Origin: Glossina fuscipes
Lineage: Eukaryota; Arthropoda; Insecta; Diptera; Glossinidae
Length of the DNA: 64,000 nucleotides
Reading direction: 5' to 3'
NCBI RefSeq assembly: GCF_014805625.2
Contig: NW_023998567.1
Location: forward strand, 1,491,934-1,555,933
Under the pieces are notes generated by a model. That model did not search any database. It was not told the origin of the DNA and worked only from the letters and a program-made list of their open reading frames with translations. The position numbers and the translations under genes are program-made. This document shows positions 43,287 through 55,816 of the stretch, one piece after another (within the stretch, counting starts at the first letter, position 1; the number at the start of each line of letters is the position of its first letter).

Positions 43287-46033
43287 ATTCCACCCAGAAA
43301 ATGAACCACTCACTGCGAATAATTTTTACACAGAAAACATAGAAACAAATGACAATATACTAGTATACGTAAAAAACTATAAATTACCCCACACACAAAC
43401 TGACACCATACATACCCGAGTAAAAGAATTATTACAACAAAACATTATAGAACCCTCAGTTATCCCCTATAACTCACCACTTTTCCTAGTACCCAAAAAA
43501 ATTCAGACGGACAAAAAGAAATGGCGGCTAGTAGGTGACTACAGAAAATTAAACGAGATAATAATAAACGACAAATTCCCCCTCACAAGATTAGAAAACA
43601 TCCTAGACAGACTAGCACGAGCAAAATATTTCTCCACCTTGGACATGATAAACTCATTTCATCAAATAAAACACGAGTACACGAGACTTCCATTCGGACT
43701 AAAACGGTTTCCAAAGAATGCTAACCATAGCTTTATCATGACTAGACATCGAAGCATTTTTATACGTAGACGACACAATAATACAGGGACGTAGCTTTGA
43801 GCATCACCAAAGAAAACTAACGAAGGTACTAGAACGACTTCACAAATACAACCTAAAACTAAACCTATCCAAAAGCAACTTCATACACCAGAAGTAACCT
43901 AAGTAGGACACCTAATAACACCCGAAGGCATAAAACCAGATCCCGCCAAGTACGAAACAATTAAAAGCTATCCCCAACCCAAGAATACGGACGAAGTAAG
44001 AAAATTTATAGCATTCTGCAACTATTACAGAAAATTTATAAAAGACTTTGCTAACATAGCACAACCACTAAACGATCTCCTGAAAAATGAAAAAGACTTC
44101 GAATGAACAAACCAACGTAATCAAGCATTCCTAGAACTCAAAAACAAACTAATGTCCCCACCCATATTACAATATCCAAATTTCAATAAACCCTTGATTT
44201 TAACAACTGATCCATCAAATTACACCTTACGAGCAGTACTTTCACAAGGAGAAATAGGTCAAGACTCACCCATCGCATACGCAAGCTAATCCCTAAACAA
44301 ACACGAAAAAAACAAACCAATTATAGAAAAAGAACTACTCGCAATCCACTTTGGAATAACACATTTCAGACCCTACTTATTCGGCAAAAAATTCACAGTG
44401 ATAACTGATCGCAGACCACTAGTATCACTATTCTCCCACAAAACTCCACCTCAAAATTAACCAGAATAAGTATGGAATTATCGGACTACGATTTCAACAT
44501 AATTTATAAAAAAGGTTCAAGCAACGCTAACGCTGACGCCTCATCAAGGATAAATATAAATTCTGATATATTAAAAGTGATGATTTCAATATCCAGAGAA
44601 GAAGATCAGGAAGGAATAAAAAAGACGCTAGTAATAACCAGAAGCAAATTGGCAAAAGAAAACACACACAATGACCAATTAAATATGTGGGAATCCACGT
44701 CAATAGATGACATTAAGAACGCAAGAAAGTTAGAATTTAAATTCGAAAGCGGCATAAAAGGTATGATAGTTGAAAATGTTAAAGAATTAAACTGCACACG
44801 TGTGAGATGCAATGAATATCCAGACCATTTCGATGCGCTCTTGGAAAAATTGACATCAAAATTTAACAAGTCAAATTTCTTGGACTATGCATTAAGTCTA
44901 CAAGACGATATATTTGAACACATATCCAAAAAGTTATTAAAAGAAAAATTCCCCAATATTAAAAGAAGGCGCATGAATATACTATTATATAAAGAAATAC
45001 AAAGAATATATGATGATAGAGAAAAGTGCAAATTAATAGAAGAATACCACACTTGCCTATACTCAGGACATTTCGGAGTAAGGAAAACATTTCAAAAGCT
45101 AAGCCAAAGATACATCTGGCGTAACATGTTCAGAATGACAAAAAACTACATAAAACAATGCCATCTTTGCAAAACAAGTAAACAAATCAAACATACAAAG
45201 GAATCTCTCACAATAACGGACACACTGTCCACATCTTTTGAAACATAGATACAGTAGGACCAATAAGACCTTGTAATAACTTCCGATACACACTAACAAT
45301 ACAAACAAAACACATAAACGCACATCCTATTTAAGATAAAAGCACAAAATCAATTACCAAAGTATTAACAGAAAAGGTAAGACTTAAATACGGCCAATTC
45401 AAAACATTAAAATCCGACAGAGGAACAGAGTTCAACAGTGAACTAGTAAAAGAAATTTGTCCGCTACTAAATATCGAACAAAAGTTTTCAACCCGCTACC
45501 ACCACGAAACATTAGGAACAAGCGAAAGAAATCACAGGCTTCTTAACGAATACTTTTTAGCCTTTGCAACAAACAATGATTGGGACAAATGGATACCACA
45601 CTACACTTTCGCATATATTACTACACCTCATATAGAAACACAATATACCCCTTTTGAACTGATATACGGAAAATTGCCATACACGCCCAACGAAAAAATA
45701 TTAGATTCAAATCCTACATACAAACCGGAAACCTACATAAATGAGCTAAAAACAAAGTTAAAATTCTCTCTAGAGAAAGCTAATAGATTATAGAAAAAGC
45801 AAAAGTAGCAAGAAAAAACTATCAGAAGAAGATTACCCAAACCCAATTGATATCAATATAGAAGAACAAATTTTATTAAAGAAACATAACAGAAAAGGAT
45901 TAGATAAACCGTACGAAGGCCCCCATAAAGTAATAGATTTAAAAGACCCAAATGTAACAATACAAATTAAAGACAAACCAGAAACTATACATAAAAATTT
46001 AATTAAGAAATACAATACGATAGATGTAAACTA
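43287..46033 (+). pseudogene. Element E pol: RT, RNase H, integrase
   Basis: RT: NYKLPHTQTDTIHTRVKELL, PSVIPYNSPLFLVPKK, RAKYFSTLDMINSFHQI, RLPFGLK, and the catalytic YVDD in AFLYVDDTIIQG (about 43,750-43,786, in a shifted frame). Then GHLITPEGIKPDPAK, FIAFCNYYRKFIKDFANIA. RNase H: LTTDPSNYTLRAVLSQGE, EKELLAIHFGITHFRPYL. From 44,472 an open 258-codon frame carries SDYDFNIIYKKGSSNANADA, then the integrase HHCC (H...H ... CHLCKTSK). Integrase core: DTVGPI, KSDRGTEFNSELV, and the glutamate in LGTSERNHRLLNEY. Stops are frequent after 45,240. It ends by 46,033 with no env following. Confidence 0.85.
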
Positions 46034-46256
46034 AATTTAATTAAGAAAACACAAAAAGTATAAACCAAATCTAATTAAGACTAGAAATACAAAAACTAGA
46101 TGCACTAAGCTATAAATATAAGCCAAATACATAAGAATTTATCTAAATTAATTAATTAAGAACTACCGTCCACTTTGTTAAAAATCTCTTTCATAACAGA
46201 AAATTGTTAACGTCTTTCAACACAGTAACAATTTTCTCCATAAAAGAGTAAGGATG

Positions 46257-46315
46257 TAGTGTGATCGCAAAGCGTTATATGCATCCACTTTGAAGTGTGA
46301 CAGAATTGTGCAAAA
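46257..46315 (+). repeat. 3' LTR fragment of element E
   Basis: About 58 bases matching the start of the left LTR (TAGTGTGATCGCA ... GACAGAATTGTGCA), then unrelated sequence. Confidence 0.75.
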
Positions 46316-47150
46316 GAGTGTGGATGAGACACTCAACTAGGTTCGTAATTTTTTTCTTCAGATTAACATGCATCAATTCCACGAGAGCAAACAAAAACAA
46401 CAGAAAAAACGCATAAAAAAAAATTGAAATAACAAGTGATTTAAACGTTGTCTTTTCTTTTGATTGAAAATAATGTGCAAATCTGGAAATAATATAAAAT
46501 ATACATATAAGGAAAATATATAAAATATTTATCAATGTATGTAAATTTAAATCTATATGCAAGTAAAAGTGAAATTTATTAAAACTAACTATAATTTTTA
46601 AATTCTCTCAACCTTTTACCTCGAATATTGTTGTCGTAAAAGCCAGTAAGTACGTTAGAAGCAAAGATAACATATATTGAACAACTTTTGTAAAAATAAA
46701 AGTTGGAAATAAACAGATATTGGGTTTCTTTTTTTGGCTAACCAAAGCTGAATAAGGATAATTGCTATGATGCCTATGGATATAGGATATGGAATTTCGG
46801 CGACGATAGACAAATAATGGAGAACGGTGATGCTAGGCAGAGGGCTAAATTTACATATCTGATATAGTGTATAAGTAGCCAAACCTCTAAGAACGAATAC
46901 ATGTGGATTAACGGCAGATCAAGGAAAGAAAACGGACGATAAGGTAAAACAGACAAACGATAAACATACAGTTGACGGACACAAAAAAGGAGAGATAGCA
47001 ATGCAGACATATATTCTTATTTCTACTATCGTTTATTTTCTTATTTTTACTTTCTCTTGTACACGTCAAATAAGTTAGTCGGTATAACATTAATTGCAGC
47101 CCTAGCTCTTAACGTCGTTACAAACTCTAAAAGTGTTTGTAACGGTTTGT
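46316..47150. other. No gene recognised
   Basis: AT-rich. Several minus-strand frames of 75-95 codons are hydrophobic and low in complexity; I take them as chance. Confidence 0.5.
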
Positions 47151-49340
47151 TGAGTGGTCCTTACAAACTTTAAAAGCGTATGGTTTTTTGAGTGGTGCTC
47201 CGGATTGGAATGAGGATATGGGATTAATTATGAATTCTCTTTCAAGTTTTTCTTTCCACACATGTCCAAAACTTTCCCAATATTTGACAGAACTTTCGTT
47301 GGTACGATGCGGTTTGGCATCTTTTTAATTGGGACAGTCTTAGCAGATATCCAGGGGAAAGTATCCATTGTTAATATAGTTGTTGACATAGTTGAGATAC
47401 TCAGAATGTGCTCAACTAATCGGTTGGCAACGCTAATTTGATTTCTAACAAACGCTTAATGGAGAAGGAAGCTTCTCCTCCTTCTGGATCGATCCCCCGA
47501 CTTAGTAACTCTCCGAAAAAAATAAGTTATAATCTGCAAAAAATGGACGGTATTTTGACTGACGATAGCTCATTTAAATTAAGTTTGGGCACCTAAAACT
47601 TAATTTTTAGCAGCTAGCTTCTTTAAAGGCAATTGCATGCTTTTGTTTATCATTCAAAATATGTATTTTAGTTAGTGACATAAGTTAATTAATAAAAGGA
47701 AATTTACCTATAATCCCAAGAGATATTAGGATTTTCATTCAGGTGCGGAATACAAATAATGAAGACAAGAATGCTTGGAATAGTCGCTGAGCAGCATTAT
47801 TTCTTTTAAAGAGCAAAATTTCCATGAACGAAGAAAAAATTGCGCTCCGAACAAAAACATCATGCATTCATGACTGCCTGTTTCCGTTCAAATAAAAAAT
47901 GTTCTTCACTTCCTTTTGCCATGATGTCCTTAAACCGTATTTTTGGCATTCAGAACGTCAACTACTATAAATCAAACGAAAATTGCAGTTAGTTACAGGA
48001 CCTTGTTAAGATTCTCGTAGAGTTCTGCTGAATTAAAATTGCTGTGGATGTATAAATATCCGATTATATATTTCTTGTCGATAATGTCAGATATATAACC
48101 AACTTGTGTAAGAATGCTCATAAAATCAATATTTTTAACGGCGATTCGTTTATAATGAATTGATTCCTACTTCGATATGAGCGTATTCAAAAATAAAACT
48201 GTACCTGGTTATAGTGATCCTTTGTTTTTTCTGAGGTGGCACTGGTCAATTTTATTATGACACAGGAATTTCGCTAGATCTAGCTAGCCGGAAAAATCTA
48301 GAGATGGAACATTAGATACAAGAAAATTTGTGAGTCTATGAATTATATGTGGCTTTACATTTGTTAAAGCGTCGGCAAAATTCTTTTTTGGCCACACTTT
48401 TTGGCATGTTGCGGATTTGAGTAACGAATATACTTATCTCTTGCTCAAGAGATTGTTTTTCTGGTTCCAAGGAATAGTTGGCTAATTTCAGGAAATCATT
48501 GTTTATAGATGATTTAAACATTCGAGCATTTTGTGAATTAAATGGATTTGCAAAAGATATTCGGGGTGATGCAAAAGGTGATTTGTGATTCGGTTGACAT
48601 TGGTCTCAGCAGCTTCTTTCGCCTAAAGCGCCTTCTGGACCATTTTTTGGAGTTTTATAAATATTTTTTGGTATCCTCTCCAATTTGCAGTGTACGCAAT
48701 GTTGGTCGGCGAAGTCACACTTTTTGTCTTTAACATTCGTTTTTGACCACGCTTTACACAATTGTATTAATATCCGCAATCTTTGGACACGTGTCCCCAG
48801 CGTTGATATTTGTAACATTGAATTTAACTGGCTTTCGTCTTAGCCTTTTCCGATCCTAATTATTGACTCAGCAAGTGTCTCACCTCGGAAAGCATGTTTC
48901 ACTTCTTTTGGTATAAATGAATAAGCATGAGCACTTTATTAACATAGCGTCTGTGACATTGCTGGGAGGGCCAACGGGTATGTAAGGTAGAGTTTATTTT
49001 TCTTCTTAAATTCTTTAAATATCACATTTGGTGCTTTGGTTTAGAGTTTTTCTAAAATGCTTTTAACGCTAAGACTATACAAGAAGATTGGCGGGCAATA
49101 TAACTTAGTCTTTCCCTACGGTGGCTTATTTCTATTCTATTCTGGACTTGGTTTCTGCTTTCCTGACGATTGCGGGGTGTGATGCTTTTATTTTCGAATC
49201 CCGCAAACATAACGAATCGATTTGGGTTGTTGGAATCATAATTTAATATGGATAAGTCGACTTGAATTTGTGCATCATATAGGATCGATACAGGTTCCAC
49301 AAGACAAGTAATCCCTGTTGACATACCCGTAGAAATCAAA
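47150..49340 (-). pseudogene. LINE G: strongly decayed jockey-type LINE
   Basis: Minus strand. At 48,840-48,600 an ORF1 zinc-knuckle array is visible in broken frames (QRWGHVSKDCGY, then DFADQHCVHCKLE), of the three-knuckle jockey type. At 47,400-47,180 an RT N-terminal segment is visible with shifts (SAKTVPIKKMPN, KVLSNIGKVLDM, WKEKLERE). The stretch between them should be endonuclease, but too many stops hide it. The rest of RT and the 3' end are missing. Older than LINE C by its decay. Confidence 0.55.
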
Positions 49341-49907
49341 GATAAACCTATTCAGTTGTGTCAAAATTAAAGATATTACGGTCAAACAGCGGCACCAAAT
49401 ATAACAGCAACGATTTTCAATATTGTAAAGTAATTAAGCGACAGCTCTTAAATGAGTACATTTTATACACTTATTGACCAGCTGACAAAACAACGCAAAC
49501 CTTAGTTGTAGATTATTGTGGTCAGAATTGGGTTGACTATCTTTGTTGCTGACGATGTCGGAAACAAAACGTTCTTACGTCATAGAAGGAAGTCCAAGGT
49601 AAACTATTTTCAAATCTGTGCACAAATTGTCCGTATGCTAAACAAAAGCGAAGAAAGCAAGTTCGAATCAAAAGATGATCGTTTATCAAATCTGAAATCA
49701 CGAACACATTTTTTAGATAATAGCAGATTTGAAGATTTTCGGCGAAGTCAAACGAATAATTTCGAAATCGACATATTTGATAAGGCTAACAGTAGCAAAC
49801 GTTGATGATGAGGAAAATAAGATTAGCATATCCAGAGGAGATCCTAGAAAACCCAAACATTCATCCTCAAGCGAACCAAATCATCAAAAAAATATGTTTT
49901 ATTATTT
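49341..49907. other. Unassigned, two overlapping plus-strand frames
   Basis: Frames at 49,518-49,805 and 49,729-49,974 are rich in charged residues (KSEESKFESKDDRLSNLKSR). I do not recognise them. They may be part of a decayed element. Confidence 0.3.
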
Positions 49908-50330
49908 ATTCATTTTATACCCACCACCGAAGGTTGGAGGTGTACTCAATGCAACTGAAACTCTAAATCGATGAAGCCACGTCCCTCCGTCTGGGTGTCT
50001 TCGATGTGTGTATTCTTGACGCTCGTCCGTTCGCAAAAATGAAGATATTGACCTCAAATTTGGTAAAACATTGGAAGTTGCAGACAGAAGGTTGGTATTG
50101 AAAATGGGCCAAATTGGCTAAAGCGCAAGCCCGCAGTAAAGGGTAAAGTGAATGCAGCTCCATTTCTCCAAGCAAAAACTTGTGCAATTTTGCTTATTAC
50201 TCACGAACTGTGATAGAAGTCAAAAATTTTCTATATTTACTTTACGAGAAACTCTACTATGAGTGTGCAAAAATGTGCAAACTGATTAAGTTTTCTTTTA
50301 TTACTTTTTTGAGGTTTTATGCTTATTAAG
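49908..50330. repeat. Dispersed TTTTATACCC-type repeat
   Basis: TTTTATACCCACCACCGAAG, CTCTAAATCGATG, CGTCCGTTCGCAAAAATGAA and ATTGACC follow the order seen at 31,200. No coding capacity. Confidence 0.6.
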
Positions 50331-53249
50331 GTAAACAAGAGAAAATATTTAAAATTATGTTGTACGTTCTTCAAAAGAATATATACAATTCGCTTCAAAA
50401 CGCGTTAATTGTAAAATAACTATGGCTGATGCCATAACATGGCTGATTAATTTTTCTTCACAACACAATCAACATCGGTATCAAACTAGAGGATTTGAAG
50501 AGTGGAATGCGACATGCTAAGAGTAAATTAATTATGGTGGCGAATTAATTTTTCTTAACAATACGTTTGAGTGAAGAAAAAGGTGGAAGAAAAGTTGTGT
50601 ACCATTCACTTTTTATAAGCCGAATGTAAATTTTTTACTTTTTCTTTTTTTGTTTTTTATTGTTTTTGTAAGGTTAAAGCCAAATGCAATGTGTCTATAT
50701 GAAATGTAATTATAGAGCGATTACAACGTAATAATAATTATAGAGGGCTATAGACCTAATCACTTCGTTCTATAATATTCTTGGCAATCATTTTCTGCCA
50801 ACGAAAAGAGAAGTTTAATAATGTGGTCAAACTTTTTTTAATCATATTCAAGGGAACATTGAAAGATTTCAAAGACAGCTGTAAGAAATAGATGTGCTGT
50901 AACCCTTATGAGATGAACTTATGTCCGTATGCGTGACCCATAAGATGGATACGAAAACCTCTCTAATCTGCCTTCCTCTAACTAAAAAAAAAAAAATAAA
51001 TCTAAATTGTTTTCTTTTTATTTCAACAAAAGCAATAATTTGAAGTTAATTTAGTAACTAGTGGCAGAAGTCAATAGTATTCAGTTAATCTTTAGTAATA
51101 TTATTGCCGGTACGCGCACGCGATCACATCTACTTACCATTCATATTTAAGATTGAACACTACAGTTCACAAAAACACTGAAGAAAAATTTTCCAACAAT
51201 TTATGTGGTACTATCGAATTTTATAAATCTTTCAGTTGGATGACATGCGATGGGTTGCACACAAACTAACAGACACTGCTGTAGAAATTAAATTTTTCAT
51301 ATAATTTATTAATAATATAAGACTCTACCAAACACTGTCGCTAAATCAAGAGCAACACGAGCACAACCCTTCTCATCAATAAACCCACAAATCTTCTGAT
51401 TCTGCGCCAATCTTCTAATGTTGCCAACATCTAAAAAATCCACCCATCTTCCGAGCTTGCCAATCCTCTGCTCCTACCAATCTTACAAGCCAACCATCCA
51501 ACCTTCTGATTCCGCCAATCTCCTGATACTACCAGTCTGAACCCATGCATCTTGATGCTGTGATTGTCTTTTCCACTTTATTAAATAATTCATTGCAAGC
51601 CATCAATCAAAACATTTTTCGTATATTAGGAAAAACTCACTAGAGTGCATTGTTGTTAAAATAAGGATTCCATATATACATTGATCCTATCCCATTTAAT
51701 GCAATAACACTGCATCCTCAACAATCAAATGAACACTTGCAATATGCATTCGAGGTGTGGAAAACGCAATCAAAACATGACAATTTTATAGCCTTCCGTC
51801 GATATAATTCAGTAGGTAAAAGCATTGATATAACTACACAATTAGTCACGTAATAATATTAATTATGCTTGTCACTTTCAAGGTCTACAAAGTGAACACG
51901 AACTTCAAAAATTAAAAGGCAAAATTAGAGTAGTTAGATCTATAGAGGCATAAATTATGAAATTAAATTAACATATAACACTCTAGCTGTCATCTTATAA
52001 AATAAAATTTTCATAAATTGTAAGCAACAAGAACAACTTTGCACATATATTTTTATTCACCTAATTAGCAGATAATTTCGTATTAACAATCTATTAAAAA
52101 TCTTACAAACTCTAATAAAAATACAACATTTCTATATGGCCTACCTATTGGCCATATAAAAGGATACAACTGAGGCAAGGCTTAAAAAAACTGAAGATTT
52201 AAAAACAAAGTTTTGGAATATGTAATAGCTCAAGAGATCAAAGACGATCATTAGAAACATTTAATTGAGAGAGACCGAGAGATAGAAAACATACTTAGTA
52301 ACATAAACACTACTTTAGAACAACACTACTCAACCTCCTTCCACTATTCCACTCATGACTAGCCCAGATGATGAGTTACAACAAAACAACAACAAAAATA
52401 ATGTATGTATAAGAAAAAAAAAAAGAATTAAAACATGATTAATTTCAAAGCTGGTATGGCTGTCCCATCTATTAGCTAGTCATATTACTTGTATATTTTA
52501 TCCTATTGTCAGTTATTTCATGCATTTATATTAATTTGTCGGTCGAGTTATTGGCAGGTATTCAACTAAACACGCACAGCTTATGCTTCCTTATGAAACG
52601 ATTTAAAACTTAATAACAAGCGTGACTTCTGTCTTTTTTGTTTTATAAAAAAAAAAAATTTCAATTTGAAGAAGAAATGTTATCATGATAAAAGCGACAT
52701 GTTTCCGCCAGATATCTACATTTTAAACTTCTTAATGAGTACAGTATTCTCCATGGTATGGTATCGAGAAATTGTAATGAAATTCTTCCATAGGCAAGGG
52801 GTACTCATCTATATACGTTGCTGCCTTTGTAAAATTTGTTTAACACTCACGCATCGAAATCAACAATAAAAAACGGAAGAATTTAAATAAAACTTATTAG
52901 TATACCGCACTTATCATATTTTACAATTTCTTACAATCTTTTTTTTTAAGTTTCTCCCTGCTCTTTTACTTTTTTTATTACGCAAATATTATCGTAACAG
53001 TGAAGTAGTTACAGTGTTAAATCCTTTTCTTTTTTCCTTTTTAGTAATAAGAAGGTAGGTATGTTTTCCAATAATTATTATATTTAATGAGCACTTATTG
53101 CAAATCATCAAATGTTTACTTTTAAGTATATAATTATTCACATTCATACTTTCTCTATATTTTTTTTCAATTGTCAATGCGACGATGAGATTTTGATTTG
53201 TTTCAGGTTATTTTGGAAATATATTAAGGTTATGTAAATTTCTACAAAC
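50331..53249. other. No gene recognised
   Basis: Long AT-rich stretch. Around 51,370-51,550 a pyrimidine-rich unit like CAATCTTCTGATTCTGCCAA is loosely repeated four or five times. A 67-codon frame at 52,666 is not recognised. Confidence 0.5.
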
Positions 53250-53379
53250 ATGTATGTAGTTAGATATTTATTAAAAACCTTTTATAAAAAAATTTTTTTT
53301 CCTGATGTTCACATTGAAACTGTTTTTCCCATACCATTAAAGGCAGATATGTCCTTACGTCCACGTTCTCTACCAATTT

Positions 53380-54575
53380 GTAAAGACAAGATGGTTACTC
53401 CAACAGGCCAGCTAAACAACTTGCAAATAGGACAGCTGGGTAACGAGTCAACTGCAACGGGGCGTGCAGTTAGCGAATAATAAACGAAAATTACGCATTG
53501 ACAACATTAAAGTACGTTAATGAGCGATGTAAATAACGCGTTATGCGGCACAATCACAAACTCCTGTGCAAACAGTTAACCTTGCAATGGAACTTGAAAA
53601 GATCTAACGGTCCAAGAAAATAAACAGATTTTATATATAAATAAACGCAATGGTATCTCCAAAAGCAAAACATCAGCATAAACCTTTTAACCAAAAAGAA
53701 AGGACACGACTTCATCAACAGCAAACAAAATATCGTCGTTGTTAGAACAACAACAACTCAAAAAACCCAATTACGCAATTACAATACCAATTTTCCTAGA
53801 AGCATTAACAAAGCTTTCACTATAGACACAAATTTCGTATATAAACCATTTTCCACAAACACCAACAAGACAGGAGTAATGGGAGAAATATCACTAATTA
53901 AACTGAATACATTAAATAAAAACAACGAACCATATTACTAAATTTACAGATAGGCTAAGACAAATCCTGACATGACTTTCACGTTGTAGAACCTTCCCTC
54001 CCCATATCGACACTTAAAATACAATCACCTATTGCAAACTAGCAACAATAGAAACTACACCGCCAAACAACTTCACAAACTTCCACCATCCATAAATATT
54101 AAGAAAGAGGGCGAACACGCTATAGAAACACTAGCTAACGTAATCAACGACTTGCAAGGCATATTTCACGTAGGAGTATAAATATTAATAACTAAGGCAA
54201 AAATGATCAATAACTGACAAAACTCCACTATACGTAAGCAACCTCGGACAATTGCTGTCACAAGCACAAGAAATCCATAACAACAATTAATCGATGATGA
54301 TCCCCACACAACGGTATAACTTACAACTCATTCATACCGGTAGTACGAACAAAAAATTCCGAAGAGTCCAAAAAATGGAAACTTCTTCTCAACTTTATGA
54401 ATTTATATGACAAACTAGTAAACGACCAAATCCCACTAACCAGACTGTGGGATGTGGTCGACAAACTGGATAGAGGCAAATACTTTTCCACGCTTGACAA
54501 GACAAGTTCTTTCCACCAAACACAACTAGGCAGAAAATTCCAAGTTTTGAGTCGATAACTTCATTTTTGCGGCCA
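53380..54575 (+). pseudogene. Element H: decayed gypsy-type pol fragment
   Basis: Near the end, in a single frame, RT motifs are readable: SEESKKWKLLLNFMNLYDKL, NDQIPLTRLWDVVDKLDRGK and YFSTLDKTSSFHQ (54,360-54,530), matching the fingers and motif A of Ty3/gypsy RT. Upstream fragments (EGEHAIETLANVINDLQGIF) sit where the protease-RT linker should be. Motifs B and C, RNase H and integrase are absent. No LTRs found. Confidence 0.55.
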
Positions 54576-54599
54576 ACAGAATGTTTACAGCAGACATTA

Positions 54600-54975
54600 A
54601 ACAGGCGGACAGACGGATAAACGGCTAAACGGAGAGATGGACGTGCTTAACTCGATTCAGAGAACGTTCGTGAAAACGTTTGTCACATTCAGAAAGAAGC
54701 TTCAGAGACCCCACAAAAATACGTATTCTTGATCAGCATCAAATCGTGAGTCGATTTAAGCATATACGTTCGTCCATCTGTCGCAAAAAAGAATACAGCG
54801 ACTACAAATTTGCAAGAGTTTCAAAGTTGCCCAAACAACTCAAAGAATATCGTTACAATGCCCGCAGCCCTAGAAAAACTGAGAGCACTTTTACTTGCCC
54901 TTGCTGGTTGCTTACAACCTACAACACATACACCGTATAAATTTCCACAACATTTTTAGAATTTTTATAGGAAAA
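54600..54975. repeat. Dispersed TTTTATACCC-type repeat, internal part
   Basis: ACCCCACAAAAATACGTATTCTTGATCAGCATC, shortened in the middle, then CGATTTAAGCATATACGTTCG and CATCTGTCGCAAAAAAG correspond to the copies at 31,200 and 49,908. Confidence 0.5.
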
Positions 54976-55001
54976 TGTGATGTGTAGAAATGATACGGTC
55001 G

Positions 55002-55011
55002 NNNNNNNNNN
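55002..55011. other. Assembly gap (10 N)
   Basis: Ten Ns, probably of arbitrary length. Confidence 0.95.
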
Positions 55012-55109
55012 CCGTACTGTACTCAGTACCACAGAAATCATCTCTCATCTCCTCTCCTATTTTATTACAGTATACAAGAAATCATCAAAGGATTTCAGAT
55101 TCGTTAACA

Positions 55110-55304
55110 ATGCATTCCAACATCGACCTCCAAGATTCTTCTGCTGCTGATGAGTTAAAAATACTGTTAAAAAAATTTCACTTTTCTAAGATAGGACTTG
55201 TACAACTAGATCGTGGATATTTTTTTCAAGAGAAATACACTTCAAAGTTCTTTTATTTACAATTATATTCCTTACGAGTAGGATTATTCACAATCTATTT
55301 TTGA
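55110..55304 (+). CDS. Unidentified 64-codon frame
   Basis: ATG at 55,110, MHSNIDLQDSSAADELKILL, then FHFSKIGLVQLDRGYFFQEK. I do not know it. The upstream side is lost in the gap, so it may be the end of a larger gene or element, or chance. Confidence 0.2.
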   Translation: MHSNIDLQDSSAADELKILLKKFHFSKIGLVQLDRGYFFQEKYTSKFFYLQLYSLRVGLFTIYF

Positions 55305-55613
55305 CAATACTTTCGACTGCTCAACTCAAATATTCTTTTTCTACTCGATCTGCTTTCCGCATTTGTATTTATATACATTTTTGCAAGCATGTTACTGTTA
55401 CCTAAGTTCATGGCTTCATTTTTAATCTGTTCACCTTTTCCGCTACTCGTTTTTCTCGGACGGCAGCTGCATGACGCGCCTGACCTTGGCTTTGCATGCG
55501 AATATGCATTTGGTTTTTCCCTCTTTAGGGGATTTATTATTTGAGAAAATTAATTAGTTGGAATGAACTGGATTTGGGATTTCCATAACAGTAGGTTAAC
55601 ATGAAAGGGCTTT

Positions 55614-55623
55614 TACTTGATCT
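55614..55623. repeat. 10-bp target duplication of the SINE, left copy
   Basis: TACTTGATCT, identical to 55,807-55,816. Confidence 0.9.
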
Positions 55624-55806
55624 TATTATTATTATTATTATTATTATAAATTTAGCCAGAGAATAAATTCTAAGACTAAAGTCTTAAAGCACCAGCATCT
55701 AGGGCTATCGGCTTTTTTATTAAAAAACTCTACCGCACTTGAGGTTTGAACCCACGACTATTGAGTTGCTAGTCGAGACTCTTGCTTATTCGGCCACTCA
55801 GGCGGA
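55624..55806 (-). mobile_element. Complete tRNA-derived SINE (183 bp)
   Basis: On the minus strand the head has box A (TGGCCGAATAAG, + strand 55,785-55,796) and box B (GGGTTCAAACC, + strand 55,743-55,753), spaced as in a tRNA of the Ser/Leu type (GACTAGCAACTC where the anticodon arm would be). A short body with TTTTTTAATAAAA follows, then a tail GCCGATAGCC, TGCTGGTGCT, TTTAGTCTTAGAATT and TAA repeats. It is flanked by exact 10-bp duplications TACTTGATCT (55,614-55,623 and 55,807-55,816). It would be made by RNA polymerase III and copied by a LINE's machinery; the tail equals the I-clade LINE C end. Confidence 0.88.
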
Positions 55807-55816
55807 TACTTGATCT
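55807..55816. repeat. 10-bp target duplication of the SINE, right copy
   Basis: TACTTGATCT, identical to 55,614-55,623. Confidence 0.9.

Larger units (their letters stand above)
37743..46315 (+). mobile_element. LTR element E (gypsy group), split by element F, 3' LTR truncated
   Basis: The left LTR starts TAGTGTGGTCGCA at 37,742-37,754. The same start (TAGTGTGATCGCA, then GTTATATGCATCCA and GTG.GACAGAATT.TGCA) recurs at 46,257 after a purine-rich tract, but only about 58 bases of it remain. Between them: gag with Asn-rich tail, protease remnant, RT, RNase H, integrase, all with many stops. No env is visible. Element F sits at 40,970-43,282. The outer target duplication cannot be read because the right LTR is cut. 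Confidence 0.8.

Noticed and set aside
42995..43309. Minus-strand 104-codon frame at the right end of element F
   Set aside because: It crosses the element border into element E and resembles no known protein.
44606..44869. Minus-strand 87-codon frame
   Set aside because: Antisense shadow of element E pol.
46275..47090. Several hydrophobic minus-strand frames, possible small membrane proteins
   Set aside because: They are overlapping, AT-driven Phe/Ile/Leu runs without a plausible start context or conserved motif.
55743..55796. Functional tRNA gene
   Set aside because: Box A and box B are present, but the acceptor arm and anticodon stem do not pair as in a tRNA, and the sequence runs into a SINE body with a TAA tail and target duplications.
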